This document shows, piece after piece, positions 1-9,555 of a stretch of 64,000 nucleotides of DNA. Source of the DNA: Methylomonas sp. ZR1 (GTDB lineage Bacteria > Pseudomonadota > Gammaproteobacteria > Methylococcales > Methylomonadaceae). The notes beneath the pieces are model-generated. The model was not told where the DNA came from. It was given only the letters and a program-made list of their open reading frames with translations, and did not search any database. Where the stretch lies: positions 1,736,001 to 1,800,000 of the forward strand of contig NZ_RCST01000001.1 of NCBI RefSeq assembly GCF_013141865.1, in the 5' to 3' direction. Each line of letters opens with the position of its first letter. Within the stretch, counting starts at the first letter, position 1. The position numbers were made by a program, and so were the translations under genes.

Positions 1-1843
1 CAAAGATGGAATCGCGCTCCGACAGATAAACGCTGCGCAAGCGGCGGCGCGCCAAAGCGTTGCGTATCGCCGTTGCTTCGGTGCCGCTACGAACCAGGAT
101 AGCGATGTCCCCAGGCTGCAACATTTGTATACCGGATGCAGATTTAAACCCGGCTTGCCCTGCATCAGCCGCATTCAACAATTTGACAATCTGGCTGGCC
201 GTCACCTCCGCCAGCCTTTCCCGATAAGCCGGCATGCCGACCGCATCCGCGCTTTCCCAATGCCACAGGGTCAACGCCGGGGCGGCTTGCTTATCGATAA
301 GCCATACCTCGTCGCGACCTTGGGCCTTGACCGGCAAAAAAGGTAACCGATTGTCCTGTTCGGTTTTAAAGCGGAATGCGCCGCGCTCTTGCTGATCGGC
401 GTGCAAAAACACCTGATTGACCGCGTCGACCAAAGCCTGAGTGGAACGGTAATTGGTGCCCAGGGTGTAATGCCGGCCTTGGGTGTCGCGGTGAGCCTTA
501 AGATAAGTGTATATATCCGCGCCGCGGAACGAGTAGATAGCTTGTTTCGGGTCGCCGATCATCAAACAGGCAAAATCACCGTCGGCTGGCGTGGCGTAGA
601 GCGCGGAAAAAATCCGGTATTGCAGCGGGTCGGTATCCTGAAACTCGTCGATCAACGCAATCGGATACTGCTCGCGAATCACCTGAGCCAGCCTGTCGCC
701 ATTGCGGCCTTGCAGCGCGTTATCCAAACGAACCAGCATGTCGTCGAAGGTCATCCTGGCGATGCGTTGCTTTTCAAAATCGTAACGCTGCCTAATCCAA
801 TGCACGGCGTGCTTGATCAGCTCGACTTTTAAACTCGGCAATGCCGCCAGTTGCTCGGGCAAGCGGCCAATCGCCGCAAAACCGGGATGGTCCGGCGGCG
901 TTTGTCCGGGGTTGGCTAACTTAGCCATACCGGCCGGCGACAGATTCTCAAAGCCCTTGCCGATGTCCAGCATATCCTGCGCCGGGTCCAGGCTCCATGC
1001 CTCGATTTTGTCCAGCCAGTTGCGGCGGTTAGTGGCGTTGTAATTTTTTGCGGGCAGCACTTTGGTTTCTATTGCTGCCTCTAAGAGTTCGCGGACTTCA
1101 GGCAGCCAACTTAGCCAAGGCGCTTTTAAAGCCTGTAGCTCAGTCTTCCGAATGGACGCCACTGCGGCAATCAAGGCATTGATGGGCTGACCGTCGGCCA
1201 AGCTAGACGGTATCGGCTCGGCGTTACCCAGCAGCGAACGCACCGCCAGCAGTAATTCGTCCGGATGCTTGAACAACGTATACAGGCTAGCAAAATCGGC
1301 ATCGTTGGACATGTCGTAATAAAAACTGCGCCAATAGTCCCGCACCACCTCATTCAGCAATTCGGTATCGTTGGTGTTGACTTCCTGCCGGAACAAACTG
1401 CCGCTATCAAAAGCATGTTGTTGCAACATGCGGTTACACCAACTGTGGATGGTGTAAACCGCCGCCTCGTCCATCCAGTTGGCCGCCAATTCCAGACGGC
1501 GGGCGCAGGCCGGCCAGTCTACTTCAGGATAAGCGCCACGGATGTCTTGCAAGAAGGCATCCTTCGTCGGCAGTTGCTGACGAAAAAACCGTGCGGCCTG
1601 GCTCAAGCGTTCGCGTATCCGTTCCCGCAGTTCCTTGGTGGCGGCTTCGGTGAAAGTCACCACCAAAATATCCGGCGGCAATAGATAACGGCTGGGGCCA
1701 GCATTGTCGGGATGGTGTCCCAGAATTAACCGCACATATAAGGCGGCGATGGTATAGGTCTTACCGGTGCCGGCGCTGGCTTCGATCAGCCGCGTACCCG
1801 ACAACGGAAATGCGATGGGGTTGAGTGGGATAGCAGTGGTCAT
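1..1843 (-). CDS. recB: RecB, exonuclease V beta subunit (partial, N-terminal 614 codons)
   Basis: This is the helicase-nuclease subunit of RecBCD, which processes double-strand breaks in the cytoplasm. The gene runs off the left edge, so only the UvrD-like helicase part is seen. Visible motifs are Walker A ASAGTGKT at residues 22-29, motif Ia around VVTFTEAATKELRERI, the Walker B box DEFQDTDP, the motif GDPKQAIYSFRGAD, and GTNYRST near the end. The C-terminal nuclease domain lies outside the window. The ATG (1843-1841) overlaps the recC stop in an ATGA, indicating translational coupling. recD would be expected beyond the left edge but cannot be seen. Confidence 0.95.
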   Translation of the reverse strand, partial: MTTAIPLNPIAFPLSGTRLIEASAGTGKTYTIAALYVRLILGHHPDNAGPSRYLLPPDILVVTFTEAATKELRERIRERLSQAARFFRQQLPTKDAFLQDIRGAYPEVDWPACARRLELAANWMDEAAVYTIHSWCNRMLQQHAFDSGSLFRQEVNTNDTELLNEVVRDYWRSFYYDMSNDADFASLYTLFKHPDELLLAVRSLLGNAEPIPSSLADGQPINALIAAVASIRKTELQALKAPWLSWLPEVRELLEAAIETKVLPAKNYNATNRRNWLDKIEAWSLDPAQDMLDIGKGFENLSPAGMAKLANPGQTPPDHPGFAAIGRLPEQLAALPSLKVELIKHAVHWIRQRYDFEKQRIARMTFDDMLVRLDNALQGRNGDRLAQVIREQYPIALIDEFQDTDPLQYRIFSALYATPADGDFACLMIGDPKQAIYSFRGADIYTYLKAHRDTQGRHYTLGTNYRSTQALVDAVNQVFLHADQQERGAFRFKTEQDNRLPFLPVKAQGRDEVWLIDKQAAPALTLWHWESADAVGMPAYRERLAEVTASQIVKLLNAADAGQAGFKSASGIQMLQPGDIAILVRSGTEATAIRNALARRRLRSVYLSERDSIF

Positions 1844-4800
1844 ACAGACGCCTCCCCTGCCGCTGGTAATTCGCGGATACGCGCCAACATCGGCCGATAC
1901 AAATTATCCGCCCAGTGTGCAAAATCCTTGTCAGCGGCAAACGCCGTCAAACTGGCAAAATTGGGAAAGAAGCGCGCCAAATAGGCGTCGTATTGCACTT
2001 CGCCGGCATTCCAATCATCGCCGTCATATCTGGCTTGGGCTTTTTCCCGCGCAGTTTCCGGCGGAGCGGCAAGCCAGGAAAATGCGGTGCGGCACGCCAC
2101 CGGCAACGGTGCTTGCATGCCGTCGTGATAAGCAGCAACCAGGTCTTGTAATTGTTGGTAAGCGTCGTCTTGCTCAACAACCGGCATTTCCAGCACCGTG
2201 TCTGCACCAACAACTAAGGTGTTTACCGGCAAACTATCGGCGCAAGCCGCCAAATGCTGTAGCCACTGCAAAAATAAATTCGGATACTTGATGGATTTGT
2301 CTTTATTCAGCAGATTTTGCGCCGTCAAATACAACAGGCCGGCTTGCTGTTTGTGCCGGCGCAGTTGACTGAGATCGTCGGTCAGTTGCACCGTCACGCC
2401 GCCGGCCAATGCAAAAGGCGCTAGCTGCAATACATGCGGTTCTAAAACCTCTGACCATACAGAAGCCAACTCACAATAACGCTCCCAGGCCGCTGTAACC
2501 GGCTCGGCTAAGGCTGAGAAACTCGCCTGGGCAAAACCGCCCAAGGGCAATTGGCCTTTCTGCATCATCGCGGCTTGCCGTCGAGACAGAAATTCTTCCG
2601 TGTCGTCCGGATGCTCCGCGGCTAAACCTTGCAGCAACTCATCGCTAAATAAATAGGCTTGCAGACTATCAAACCCAAACGGTTCGCAATCCTCGCTGGT
2701 GACCGTTTCGCCATCGAAGCCAAATTTCAGGGTTTGATTACAAAAACTTTTCACCGGCGCGCGCAAAAATCGCGCAAGCGTTTCCAGGCTCAAGGAGTAG
2801 GTTTTATCATCCGAGCTGGAGACGATTTGCCCGTTTAGAGGCTGAGCGGCGGCTGGTACAAACCATTCACGGGCATAGGTAAAAAGATTCGGATCGCGGT
2901 CTTTTTGCACATAGGCTTCGCTAAACGGTTGCAAGGGATGCGCAATAGTTATGCATTGCAACAATGAAGGCTGATCGGCAAGCGCCCAGCCCCGCGCCAG
3001 TACATCGCGTAATTGACTGATCAACACCGAGGGCGGCCGCTCGCTGTTATCACGGATACTGCGCCCTACCCAGCTGATGTACAGCTGTTCGCGCGCGGAT
3101 AGCAACGCTTCCAGGAACAGGTATTGATCGTCTTGCCGGCGCGAGCGGTCGCCGGGGCGATATTGGCCACGCTGGCTCATCAAATCAAAACTGCGGGCCT
3201 GTTGATTACGCGGATAATCGCCGTCGTTCATGCCCAACAGGCAAATCAGCCGGAACGGAATTGCCCGCATCGGCATCAAGGTACAGAAATTCACCCGACC
3301 GCTGAGAAAGCGTTGATGTAAGGACGGTTCGTCAACGCCAGCCAGCCAGGCCTCGCCTACCACATGAATGGGCAGTAAATCCGCACTGTTTAAACCGGCT
3401 TGTTCGCAATACCTCGACCAATTAGCCAATGAACTTGTCAGGGTATCCAGGGTTTTTCGTTCGCGTTCGTCGCTTACTTGAAAAAAATCGTTCAGCAGTT
3501 CGGACAATAGCTGCTGCCATTTGGCCGGCGGGTATTCCAGCCGCAAAAGCTCTGTGTATTTTTCCAACGTTTCCAACAAAAACGCCAGACCACCCAGCCA
3601 TTGCGCATCCAGGCCGCCGATCTCTTCGTAAGGTTGAATCTCATCGAATGCCCCACCGGCACCGACCGCATAACCTAGCAGCATGCGCCGCAGCCCGAAC
3701 TGCCAGGTATTGGCCTGCAAGTTTGCGGGCATATTCACCCGTTCCGCGCGCTGCCGAGCATTCAAGCCCCAGCGTATGCCGGATTCTTCGATCCACTGAT
3801 GCAGTTTAGGTATAGCGGTTTCGTCAATCTCAAACCGCGCCCGCAAGGCCGGCACTTCCAGCAAGCCCAGAAATTCGCTAACCGCAAACCGCGACTCGGG
3901 TAAATTCAACAAGGCGTCCACGGCAAGCAATAGCGGATTTTGTCCGCGCTGTTGCTGGTCGGCCAAGCTGTAGGGAATATAACGCGGATCGTCGCTTTGA
4001 ATTTGGCCGAATACCGCATGGATATGCGGCGCATAGGTATTGATGTCCGGCACCATCACAATGATATTGCGCGGATACAGAGGCTTGCCATTTTGTTGCG
4101 CACTCTCGAAGCACGCCAACAGTTGATCGTGCAGAATTTCGACTTCACGCTGCGGACTATGGGCGATATGAAATTGGATAGACGTATCGGCGCTAGCCAG
4201 TAAAACCGGCTGCTCGAGCAACGGGTCCATATCCAGTATCGACTGTTGCAGATGTTGCAGCAAACTTCGCTGCCCTGCTTCGCCGTAGTCCTTGAACATG
4301 TCGATTTTACTATCGGGCCAATGCCAGTTGGCGTAGGCTTGGGTTTCATCGAAATGATCCAGCAAACGAATATAATCCCGGCCTTGTTTACCCCAGGCCG
4401 CCAATAAGGGCGGCGCCTGTAAATGCAGTTCCGCATCGCTTAATGCCGCGCTCATCCCCGATTTATACGTCTGACGGCGGCGCTCGGCTTTCAGCAGTTC
4501 CTTGTCTTCGATGATGTCGGCCCAATAGTGCTGGCAAGGGTTATGCACAAACAACACGATCTGACAAAACCGGCCCAATTTAGCCAGCACTTCCAGCGAT
4601 TGCTGCGGTAGGGAAGACAGACCGAATAACACGACGCGGCGCGGCAGGCCGGCAGGCCGGGCAGTCAATGTGTCGATTCTAGCCATGAACTGGGCATGCA
4701 CCGCTGCCCTGCTGGCGAACGGCGACGACTCTTCGCCCAAATCTTCAAGCACGGCCCGCCACATGGCGGCTTGCCAGAGCTGCGCGCTGGGTAGCGGTTT

Positions 4801-5331
4801 GCTTTCGCCATGGCCGTTGCGCAACACATCCTGCCCCGCCGCCCAATCCGACACCCAATCGGAGCGATACACCTGATATTGGTCGAACAGATCCGCCAGT
4901 TGTTCGGCAAGTTGGTGTCGTTTGCGGCAATGGCTGTCGTCGGTCAAAAAACTGGCGAGCGTTTCGAAGCCGGGTTGTTGCAACAAGCCCGGCAACAGTC
5001 GATATAAGCGCCAGGTCAGTGGGTCTTTGGCTAAGGGTTGCTCGGTGGGAATCTGCTCGCCCAATACGGCCCGGTAAACACTCCAGATAAACAAGGACGG
5101 CAATTGCATCTTCATCGCGGCGGCAATGCCCAGCGCGGAATTTTGCGCCAGACTTTGCTTCAACCAATGCCCCATGCCATTGCTCTGCACCAGAAAAATC
5201 TCGTTTTCCAAGGGCAGCAAGGGATGTTGTCTGAGCCAGTACTCGACCACATCGCGGAGTTCTTCCAGTTGATTGGAGTGGATGACGGCAATGCCGTTAT
5301 CTAGGGAGTGGGCGTGACCTGCTGCGGGCAT
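1840..5331 (-). CDS. recC: RecC, exonuclease V gamma subunit
   Basis: 1163 aa, close to the usual RecC length of about 1120. RecC holds the RecBCD complex together and reads Chi. The N-terminus has the family pattern IHSNQLEEL followed by EIFLVQSNGMGHWLKQSLAQ (residues about 43-62), as in E. coli RecC. Inside are MVPDINTYAPHIHAVFG and LICLLGMNDGDYPR, both typical of the inactive helicase folds of RecC. It is directly upstream of recB and overlaps it by 4 bases. The ribosome-binding site before the chosen ATG is weak, so the start may be a few codons downstream. Confidence 0.95.
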   Translation of the reverse strand: MPAAGHAHSLDNGIAVIHSNQLEELRDVVEYWLRQHPLLPLENEIFLVQSNGMGHWLKQSLAQNSALGIAAAMKMQLPSLFIWSVYRAVLGEQIPTEQPLAKDPLTWRLYRLLPGLLQQPGFETLASFLTDDSHCRKRHQLAEQLADLFDQYQVYRSDWVSDWAAGQDVLRNGHGESKPLPSAQLWQAAMWRAVLEDLGEESSPFASRAAVHAQFMARIDTLTARPAGLPRRVVLFGLSSLPQQSLEVLAKLGRFCQIVLFVHNPCQHYWADIIEDKELLKAERRRQTYKSGMSAALSDAELHLQAPPLLAAWGKQGRDYIRLLDHFDETQAYANWHWPDSKIDMFKDYGEAGQRSLLQHLQQSILDMDPLLEQPVLLASADTSIQFHIAHSPQREVEILHDQLLACFESAQQNGKPLYPRNIIVMVPDINTYAPHIHAVFGQIQSDDPRYIPYSLADQQQRGQNPLLLAVDALLNLPESRFAVSEFLGLLEVPALRARFEIDETAIPKLHQWIEESGIRWGLNARQRAERVNMPANLQANTWQFGLRRMLLGYAVGAGGAFDEIQPYEEIGGLDAQWLGGLAFLLETLEKYTELLRLEYPPAKWQQLLSELLNDFFQVSDERERKTLDTLTSSLANWSRYCEQAGLNSADLLPIHVVGEAWLAGVDEPSLHQRFLSGRVNFCTLMPMRAIPFRLICLLGMNDGDYPRNQQARSFDLMSQRGQYRPGDRSRRQDDQYLFLEALLSAREQLYISWVGRSIRDNSERPPSVLISQLRDVLARGWALADQPSLLQCITIAHPLQPFSEAYVQKDRDPNLFTYAREWFVPAAAQPLNGQIVSSSDDKTYSLSLETLARFLRAPVKSFCNQTLKFGFDGETVTSEDCEPFGFDSLQAYLFSDELLQGLAAEHPDDTEEFLSRRQAAMMQKGQLPLGGFAQASFSALAEPVTAAWERYCELASVWSEVLEPHVLQLAPFALAGGVTVQLTDDLSQLRRHKQQAGLLYLTAQNLLNKDKSIKYPNLFLQWLQHLAACADSLPVNTLVVGADTVLEMPVVEQDDAYQQLQDLVAAYHDGMQAPLPVACRTAFSWLAAPPETAREKAQARYDGDDWNAGEVQYDAYLARFFPNFASLTAFAADKDFAHWADNLYRPMLARIRELPAAGEASV

Positions 5332-5440
5332 GATAGGCTGAAATAGTTTAGAGGAGCGCTGCGCCTATTATCGCCGCTTTTGACCGGACCATCGAGACCT
5401 TGCGAATTAGCCGCAATACAGTCTTAGCTATCTATACGTT

Positions 5441-6817
5441 TCATATCGGCATGACAAGATGTTGGATCGGACCAGACGAGGTATCGGCAACCACCCGATT
5501 GCGGCCTTGATGCTTGGCAAGGTATAGCGCCTTGTCGACGCGATCAAGGAATTGGCTTTCGTGCTCGGTAATGGAAAACTGTCCGACGCCTATGCTGATA
5601 GTGACTTGTATCTGCTCGACGAAGGAATGGTCTTCTATCGTGGTACGCAAGCGATTTGCAAACTCGACGGCATCCTGAAGAAGTGTATGCGGCAGCAAAA
5701 TCGCAAATTCTTCCCCGCCCCAACGAATGGCATCGTCGCTGCATCTGACCACATTCATCAGTTTCAAACTGATGGCTTTCAAGATTTCGTCGCCAATCAA
5801 GTGGCCGTGTGTATCGTTAATGTGTTTGAAGAAATCGATGTCCAATAGCAACAGCGAAAACGCCGGGGCATCATAACGCCGCATGCGGCCGATTTCATCG
5901 GCCAGCCTTTTATCCAGCATCCGTCTATTGCCAAGTCCGGTGAGGGGATCGGTCAACGAGGATTTTTCAAAGCCCTTGGCCTTGGCGTCCAGAATAGCCA
6001 CCAGCTCTTTGAGTTCACCGGCATGATGTTTGATTAAATCAATCCAGGTGCCATAGGCAAATCCCACCAGTTCGCTCTGCGTAACGACACCTACCAACTG
6101 GTTTTCCAGATTCACCACGATGGAGCGTTTGATGTGACAGGTTTTTAACTGCGCGAGCGCGTCTTGAATGGTTGAACTGACCTGGGTGGTAATGACCGGA
6201 CTCGTCATGTACTCCCGGAGCGGTCTGTCGGTGGTATCCGCAGCGGAAATCAGTTTAAAAATATCCTTGGTGGTAATGATGCCAATCGGTATTTTGGCTT
6301 CGACCACAATGATGGAGTCCTCCATTTTTTGCAGATGGTTCAGCACATCGTCCAACATCCAGTCCGCGGTAAAGGTGACAGGCTCTATTCTGGTCACCAA
6401 CTCGCCGATGGTTTTCTTTTGCACCAGAACGGTAGGATCGACCGCCGATAAAATGTCGGTATCGGTCAATATCCCGACCAGGCTCTCCGCGGAATCCACG
6501 ACACCTAGATACCGGTCGCCATTGTTTTCAAGGATTTCGAATGCGGTCAGAATACGTTCATTTTCGAAAACGCAGGTCATCTTGCTTAATGTCAATTCAG
6601 CCAAGGTGGCATCACTACTGCCGCCCGCGTGCAGATGCCGCAGCAAGTCTTCAACGGAAAATACAAAATATTCGTCGCCGATCTCCAGCACCACGCTGCT
6701 GACGTTATGCTGGTCTATCAACTGCGAGACCGAACGAATAGTCATATTTAACGTCGCGCGCAAAAGTTGTTTTTGCGCAATCGACCCAACCGTTGGAAAA
6801 ATTGTAAATTCAGTCAC
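5441..6817 (-). CDS. CBS-domain diguanylate cyclase (CBS x about 4, GGDEF)
   Basis: 458 aa, no signal peptide or membrane segments, so a cytoplasmic enzyme expected to make c-di-GMP from GTP. Residues about 25-270 hold repeated CBS-like units (for example GVVDSAESLVGILTDTDIL and VGVVTQSELVGF). CBS modules commonly bind adenine nucleotides or act as regulatory modules. The C-terminal GGDEF domain starts at SLTDPLTGLGNRRML and has the active GGEEF motif at residues 367-371. The inhibitory site RCSD lies five residues before it, so product feedback is likely. It follows the LuxR-type regulator gene by 71 bp on the same strand, probably as one operon. No EAL domain is present. Confidence 0.9.
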   Translation of the reverse strand: MTEFTIFPTVGSIAQKQLLRATLNMTIRSVSQLIDQHNVSSVVLEIGDEYFVFSVEDLLRHLHAGGSSDATLAELTLSKMTCVFENERILTAFEILENNGDRYLGVVDSAESLVGILTDTDILSAVDPTVLVQKKTIGELVTRIEPVTFTADWMLDDVLNHLQKMEDSIIVVEAKIPIGIITTKDIFKLISAADTTDRPLREYMTSPVITTQVSSTIQDALAQLKTCHIKRSIVVNLENQLVGVVTQSELVGFAYGTWIDLIKHHAGELKELVAILDAKAKGFEKSSLTDPLTGLGNRRMLDKRLADEIGRMRRYDAPAFSLLLLDIDFFKHINDTHGHLIGDEILKAISLKLMNVVRCSDDAIRWGGEEFAILLPHTLLQDAVEFANRLRTTIEDHSFVEQIQVTISIGVGQFSITEHESQFLDRVDKALYLAKHQGRNRVVADTSSGPIQHLVMPI

Positions 6818-6888
6818 GAGCGTCTCAAATTTGGCTATGCCTTGCGGTTATTGCTGGCCGAAAAGGGTTTGTTGGGTAGCAAGGGGGG

Positions 6889-7608
6889 CTAAGCCGGGGA
6901 TTTTTGGCGTTTCTCACGCTTGTTGCTTTGTTGGGTGTTCAATATTTTAAACGGCGGGATAGTGACCAAATCATTCGGTCCTTGGCGCGTATTTGACTTG
7001 AAGGTATCGTGCAACCTCAGAAGATCCGTAACCGTTTTGGCGTTGGTTTTACGCATTAAATTAGCACGATGCACTTTGACGGTTTTTACGGAAATATCCA
7101 GTTTTTCAGATATTTCCTTGTTGGTGTGGCCCAGTACCACCAACTCGCAGGTTTCAATTTCGCGTTTGGTCAGATTACGGAATTGATTGTTGATAGTGGT
7201 CGCGAACTCATACTCGAAAAACGCCAGCTCAAGGCATTTGCGGATCTGTTCCAAACTGAACGGCTTTTCAATAAAATCAAACAAACCGGTTTTTATCGAA
7301 CGCAAGGTCGTTGAGAGATCGCTTGAGCGGGTAATGCAAATCCGCGGGTATTCCAGTAATAAGCCCAGCTCGGAACCGGACGGCGATATTTCGACCACGT
7401 CCGGGTCAAATACCATCACAAAGGCAATATTTTTGCTGGTTAAATTCGCCTTATTGTCGACGATCCAGCGAGCTAACTCGTCCCGGCTGGCAACATACTC
7501 CACGTTGGCTTGCAAGCTCTCTCTGACCCGATTGATCCCTTTAAAGGACGAGACCTCCCGGTCAGCAACCAAGATTAATCTATCGGTTTCCAAAATCTGC
7601 AGCGCCAT
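6889..7608 (-). CDS. FixJ/NarL-type response regulator with LuxR HTH
   Basis: 239 aa. Residues about 10-135 look like a receiver fold that has drifted. The candidate phospho-acceptor lies in VFDPDVVEI, and the conserved lysine is seen in DFIEKPFSLEQI. Residues about 146-205 form a clear LuxR helix-turn-helix (LTKREIETCELVVLGHTNKEISEKLDISVKTVKVH). A basic, disordered tail follows. No sensor kinase is adjacent. The partner downstream is the CBS-GGDEF protein, so the pair may link an unknown signal to c-di-GMP. Whether the receiver is still phosphorylated is uncertain. Confidence 0.85.
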   Translation of the reverse strand: MALQILETDRLILVADREVSSFKGINRVRESLQANVEYVASRDELARWIVDNKANLTSKNIAFVMVFDPDVVEISPSGSELGLLLEYPRICITRSSDLSTTLRSIKTGLFDFIEKPFSLEQIRKCLELAFFEYEFATTINNQFRNLTKREIETCELVVLGHTNKEISEKLDISVKTVKVHRANLMRKTNAKTVTDLLRLHDTFKSNTRQGPNDLVTIPPFKILNTQQSNKREKRQKSPA

Positions 7609-7762
7609 AGTCTATAAAAGTTGATACAAAGGTTCGCGTTCCAAAGCTTGTCAAGTGTACGTAAGTCCTAAGTTTTGTCTATTGGGCTAAGGTCTTAGAT
7701 ACGTCATCCGCTTCCCTGCTGTTCAGGCTCATTTATGCTTTTACTGAACCGGGTTCTTATCA

Positions 7763-8005
7763 TTGGTATGTGATTTGGGCTGGTCGAAGCCCAGGCTGGT
7801 ACGCATTAACTCAAACGGTAATTTCGGGCGATCTTTGGCCTGCAAAGTCAATCCACGTGTGTTTCCAGGCTACGAAAACGACGCCAAATACCAAGCCCGA
7901 AAACAGGAAAAACTCGCCATTTATCAGAAGCACAATTTCAATTTGATTGAATTAACGGATACGGACGTGTTGAATCTGGACGATATTTTGCCGAGGGTTT
8001 GTTGA
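7763..8005 (+). pseudogene. C-terminal fragment of an endonuclease-like protein
   Basis: 80-codon open frame whose last 45 or so residues (YENDAKYQARKQEKLAIYQK followed by HNFNLIELTDTDVLNLDDILPR) resemble the tail of DUF559/Vsr-like nuclease-fold proteins, in which a basic RxxEK segment precedes an IEL strand. The first 30 residues do not match this and the catalytic part is missing. It is best read as a remnant in a decayed patch beside a toxin-antitoxin pair and an IS remnant. The family assignment is from memory of the pattern and is tentative. Confidence 0.35.
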
Positions 8006-8164
8006 ATTTTGGGGTGCAGGGAAATTGATTTTGAATATTTCGCTGATGAGTTTTCTCACCCAATGAACCGTTGCAACGAATCAGTTCTAGCGTTTCAAAA
8101 CATTTGCAGGGCTTCGTGTTGCTCTGCCCAGCCTTCCGCCCTTTGCGATATGTGAATTTCGCTG

Positions 8165-8502
8165 TTATCGATAAATTTCGATACAGGCCTTGTCTTCATC
8201 AACCAATGCCGCTTGTATAGCGCTCTGATTAGCTAATAAGCAGTTAATGGTTGCCGCTTTGATTGATTGCCGGTTTTTAGCCAGATAATTTTTGGTGGTT
8301 GGCCAAGTAAATTCGAAAGCTCAAAAAAGTCCGCGTCTTTGGTGACAATGACAAAGCCGTTGGACTTTGCGTAACGCCAAACGGTTAAATCATCGGCGTT
8401 TTCCATACCCAACAACGCTATTTGTGTCGTTTCTGGAAAGGCATCCAGCAAAAACGCCACCGCCCGACGGGATAGATATTCGTCTAATAGCAGTTTCATC
8501 AA
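8165..8502 (-). pseudogene. DUF5615 PIN-like toxin, frameshifted near the 3' end
   Basis: The main frame gives 89 aa (stop at 8233). It begins MKLLLDEYLSRRAVAFLLDAF and contains IVTKDADFFEL and IIWLKTGNQS, the DUF5615 (COG4634) pattern of a PIN-like toxin. After GNQS the frame turns to KRQPLTAY and stops. In another frame the usual family ending continues (ATINCLLANQSAIQAALVDE, then DKACIEIYR and a TAA at 8167-8165). The 338-bp span is not a multiple of three, so about one base has been lost near 8255-8262. The product therefore has an altered C-terminus and may be inactive. Its start overlaps the DUF433 stop by 4 bases. Confidence 0.75.
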
Positions 8503-8726
8503 ACAATGGCGGATACATTACGCTCACGATCTGCGGCAAAAGCCAAGCAGGCACGAATGTCGCTGGTTTCCAGTTCCGGATAATCCTCCAATATTTCATC
8601 CTCGGACATGCCATCGGCTAACCAAGACAAGACATCGTAAACGGTAATCCGCAGCCCCCGGACACAGGGCTTCCCGCCGCGTTTGCCTGGTTCCAGTGTG
8701 ATGATATTTCGATAATCTATGATCAT
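8499..8726 (-). CDS. DUF433 antitoxin
   Basis: 75 aa with the DUF433 core: PGKRGGKPCVRGLRITVYDV, then LSWLADGMSEDEILEDYPEL, ending in an acidic/basic helix (ADRER). DUF433 proteins are small DNA-binding antitoxins paired with DUF5615 toxins. The downstream toxin overlaps its stop codon, the normal arrangement. The gene looks intact although its toxin is frameshifted. The pair probably autoregulates as a unit, but no operator could be recognised. Confidence 0.85.
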   Translation of the reverse strand: MIIDYRNIITLEPGKRGGKPCVRGLRITVYDVLSWLADGMSEDEILEDYPELETSDIRACLAFAADRERNVSAIV

Positions 8727-8754
8727 GGCTTACATCCAAATAACAGTTAACTTA

Positions 8755-9057
8755 GAGTACCACCAGGCGATTCACACGTCATCCGTGATCATGTCGGTGT
8801 TGGACGCTCGCGAACGTTATCGCGGTTTGGCTAAAAATGCGGCGTGTTTGGCCTTCCTGACGGCGATAGCCAATGTGCTGCGCGGTGACGCTTATGAACG
8901 CCGGAGCCTGATTGCGTCCGAAATTTGAAAATAAGCCCGAAAACGGGCGGGTTTGCGATGAAAAACCACTTTTTTGATAATAAAACGGTCGAATATTGAA
9001 ATTTTTGACTCACTTTGACAGTGACTGCCTCTCAAAATGTTTTTTTTCAGAGGTTCC
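8755..9057 (+). mobile_element. IS5-family-like remnant (3' end of transposase plus right terminal repeat)
   Basis: An open frame ending at 8928 contains RYRGLAKNAACLAFLTAIAN followed by VLRGDAYERRSL. This matches the C-terminal end of IS5-type transposases, where RYxGLAKN is followed by a hydrophobic FALxNL stretch. About 110 bp further on is a probable terminal inverted repeat at 9041-9057 (reverse complement GGAACCTCTGAAAAAAA). The catalytic DDE part and the left end are absent, so this is a dead fragment. The left limit is approximate. The family name is inferred from pattern memory. Confidence 0.45.
9041..9057 (-). repeat. Probable right terminal inverted repeat of IS remnant
   Basis: Read on the minus strand the site is GGAACCTCTGAAAAAAA, a typical IS5-like outer end. 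It sits just after the transposase tail and just before the cupin gene stop region. No left-end partner was found in the window. Confidence 0.4.
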
Positions 9058-9065
9058 TTAAGGCC

Positions 9066-9464
9066 TCAATGCTTAGCCGACTTAGCCGCCGCAAGCTCGA
9101 ATATAATAATTTCCGCCTCGCCTTTACCGACATTTTCCACGGTCATTTCCGCGCCGGTTTCCCAGAACACTTCGCCTTGGCTATAGACTTTGGTCTGGCC
9201 GTCATCCACAACCTTCAGTTTTCCCATCACCACATATCTTGGGCCGGGCCCTTCGTGGGTATGCAAGGGGGTTTTATACCCCTTGGGGAAGCGCACCCGC
9301 AGTACATGACTCTCGACGTCTTTGCTGGGTAAAGTTATCGGCTTGGTCATTAACAATTCGCGCGAGAATGTGCTGGCGGTCCCGTCGGCTTGCAGCAGTG
9401 GCGACACACACGTCAATAATCCCAACACAGAAAGTAAGTAGCAAACGCGGTTTGATTGTTTCAT
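9066..9464 (-). CDS. Exported cupin-domain protein
   Basis: 132 aa from the ATG at 9464, chosen because it is preceded by a GAGGCCTCC stretch and starts a good signal peptide (MKQSNRVCYLLSVLGLLTCV, then SPLLQA). The longer frame upstream has no signal. The mature part is a single cupin barrel with the metal-type motif TPLHTHEGPGPRYVVMGKLK and a second strand FWETGAEMTVENVGKGEAE, so a periplasmic metal-binding cupin of unknown substrate. It follows the RND gene by 91 bp on the same strand and may be the last gene of that operon. Confidence 0.8.
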   Translation of the reverse strand: MKQSNRVCYLLSVLGLLTCVSPLLQADGTASTFSRELLMTKPITLPSKDVESHVLRVRFPKGYKTPLHTHEGPGPRYVVMGKLKVVDDGQTKVYSQGEVFWETGAEMTVENVGKGEAEIIIFELAAAKSAKH

Positions 9465-9555
9465 AAAGGAGGCCTCAACGCTAAGGGATGGGTAACGAGT
9501 ATACAAAAACGCTAGTTACCGCGCCCGCTGAATTGCCATCGCGGGCGCTAAGACG

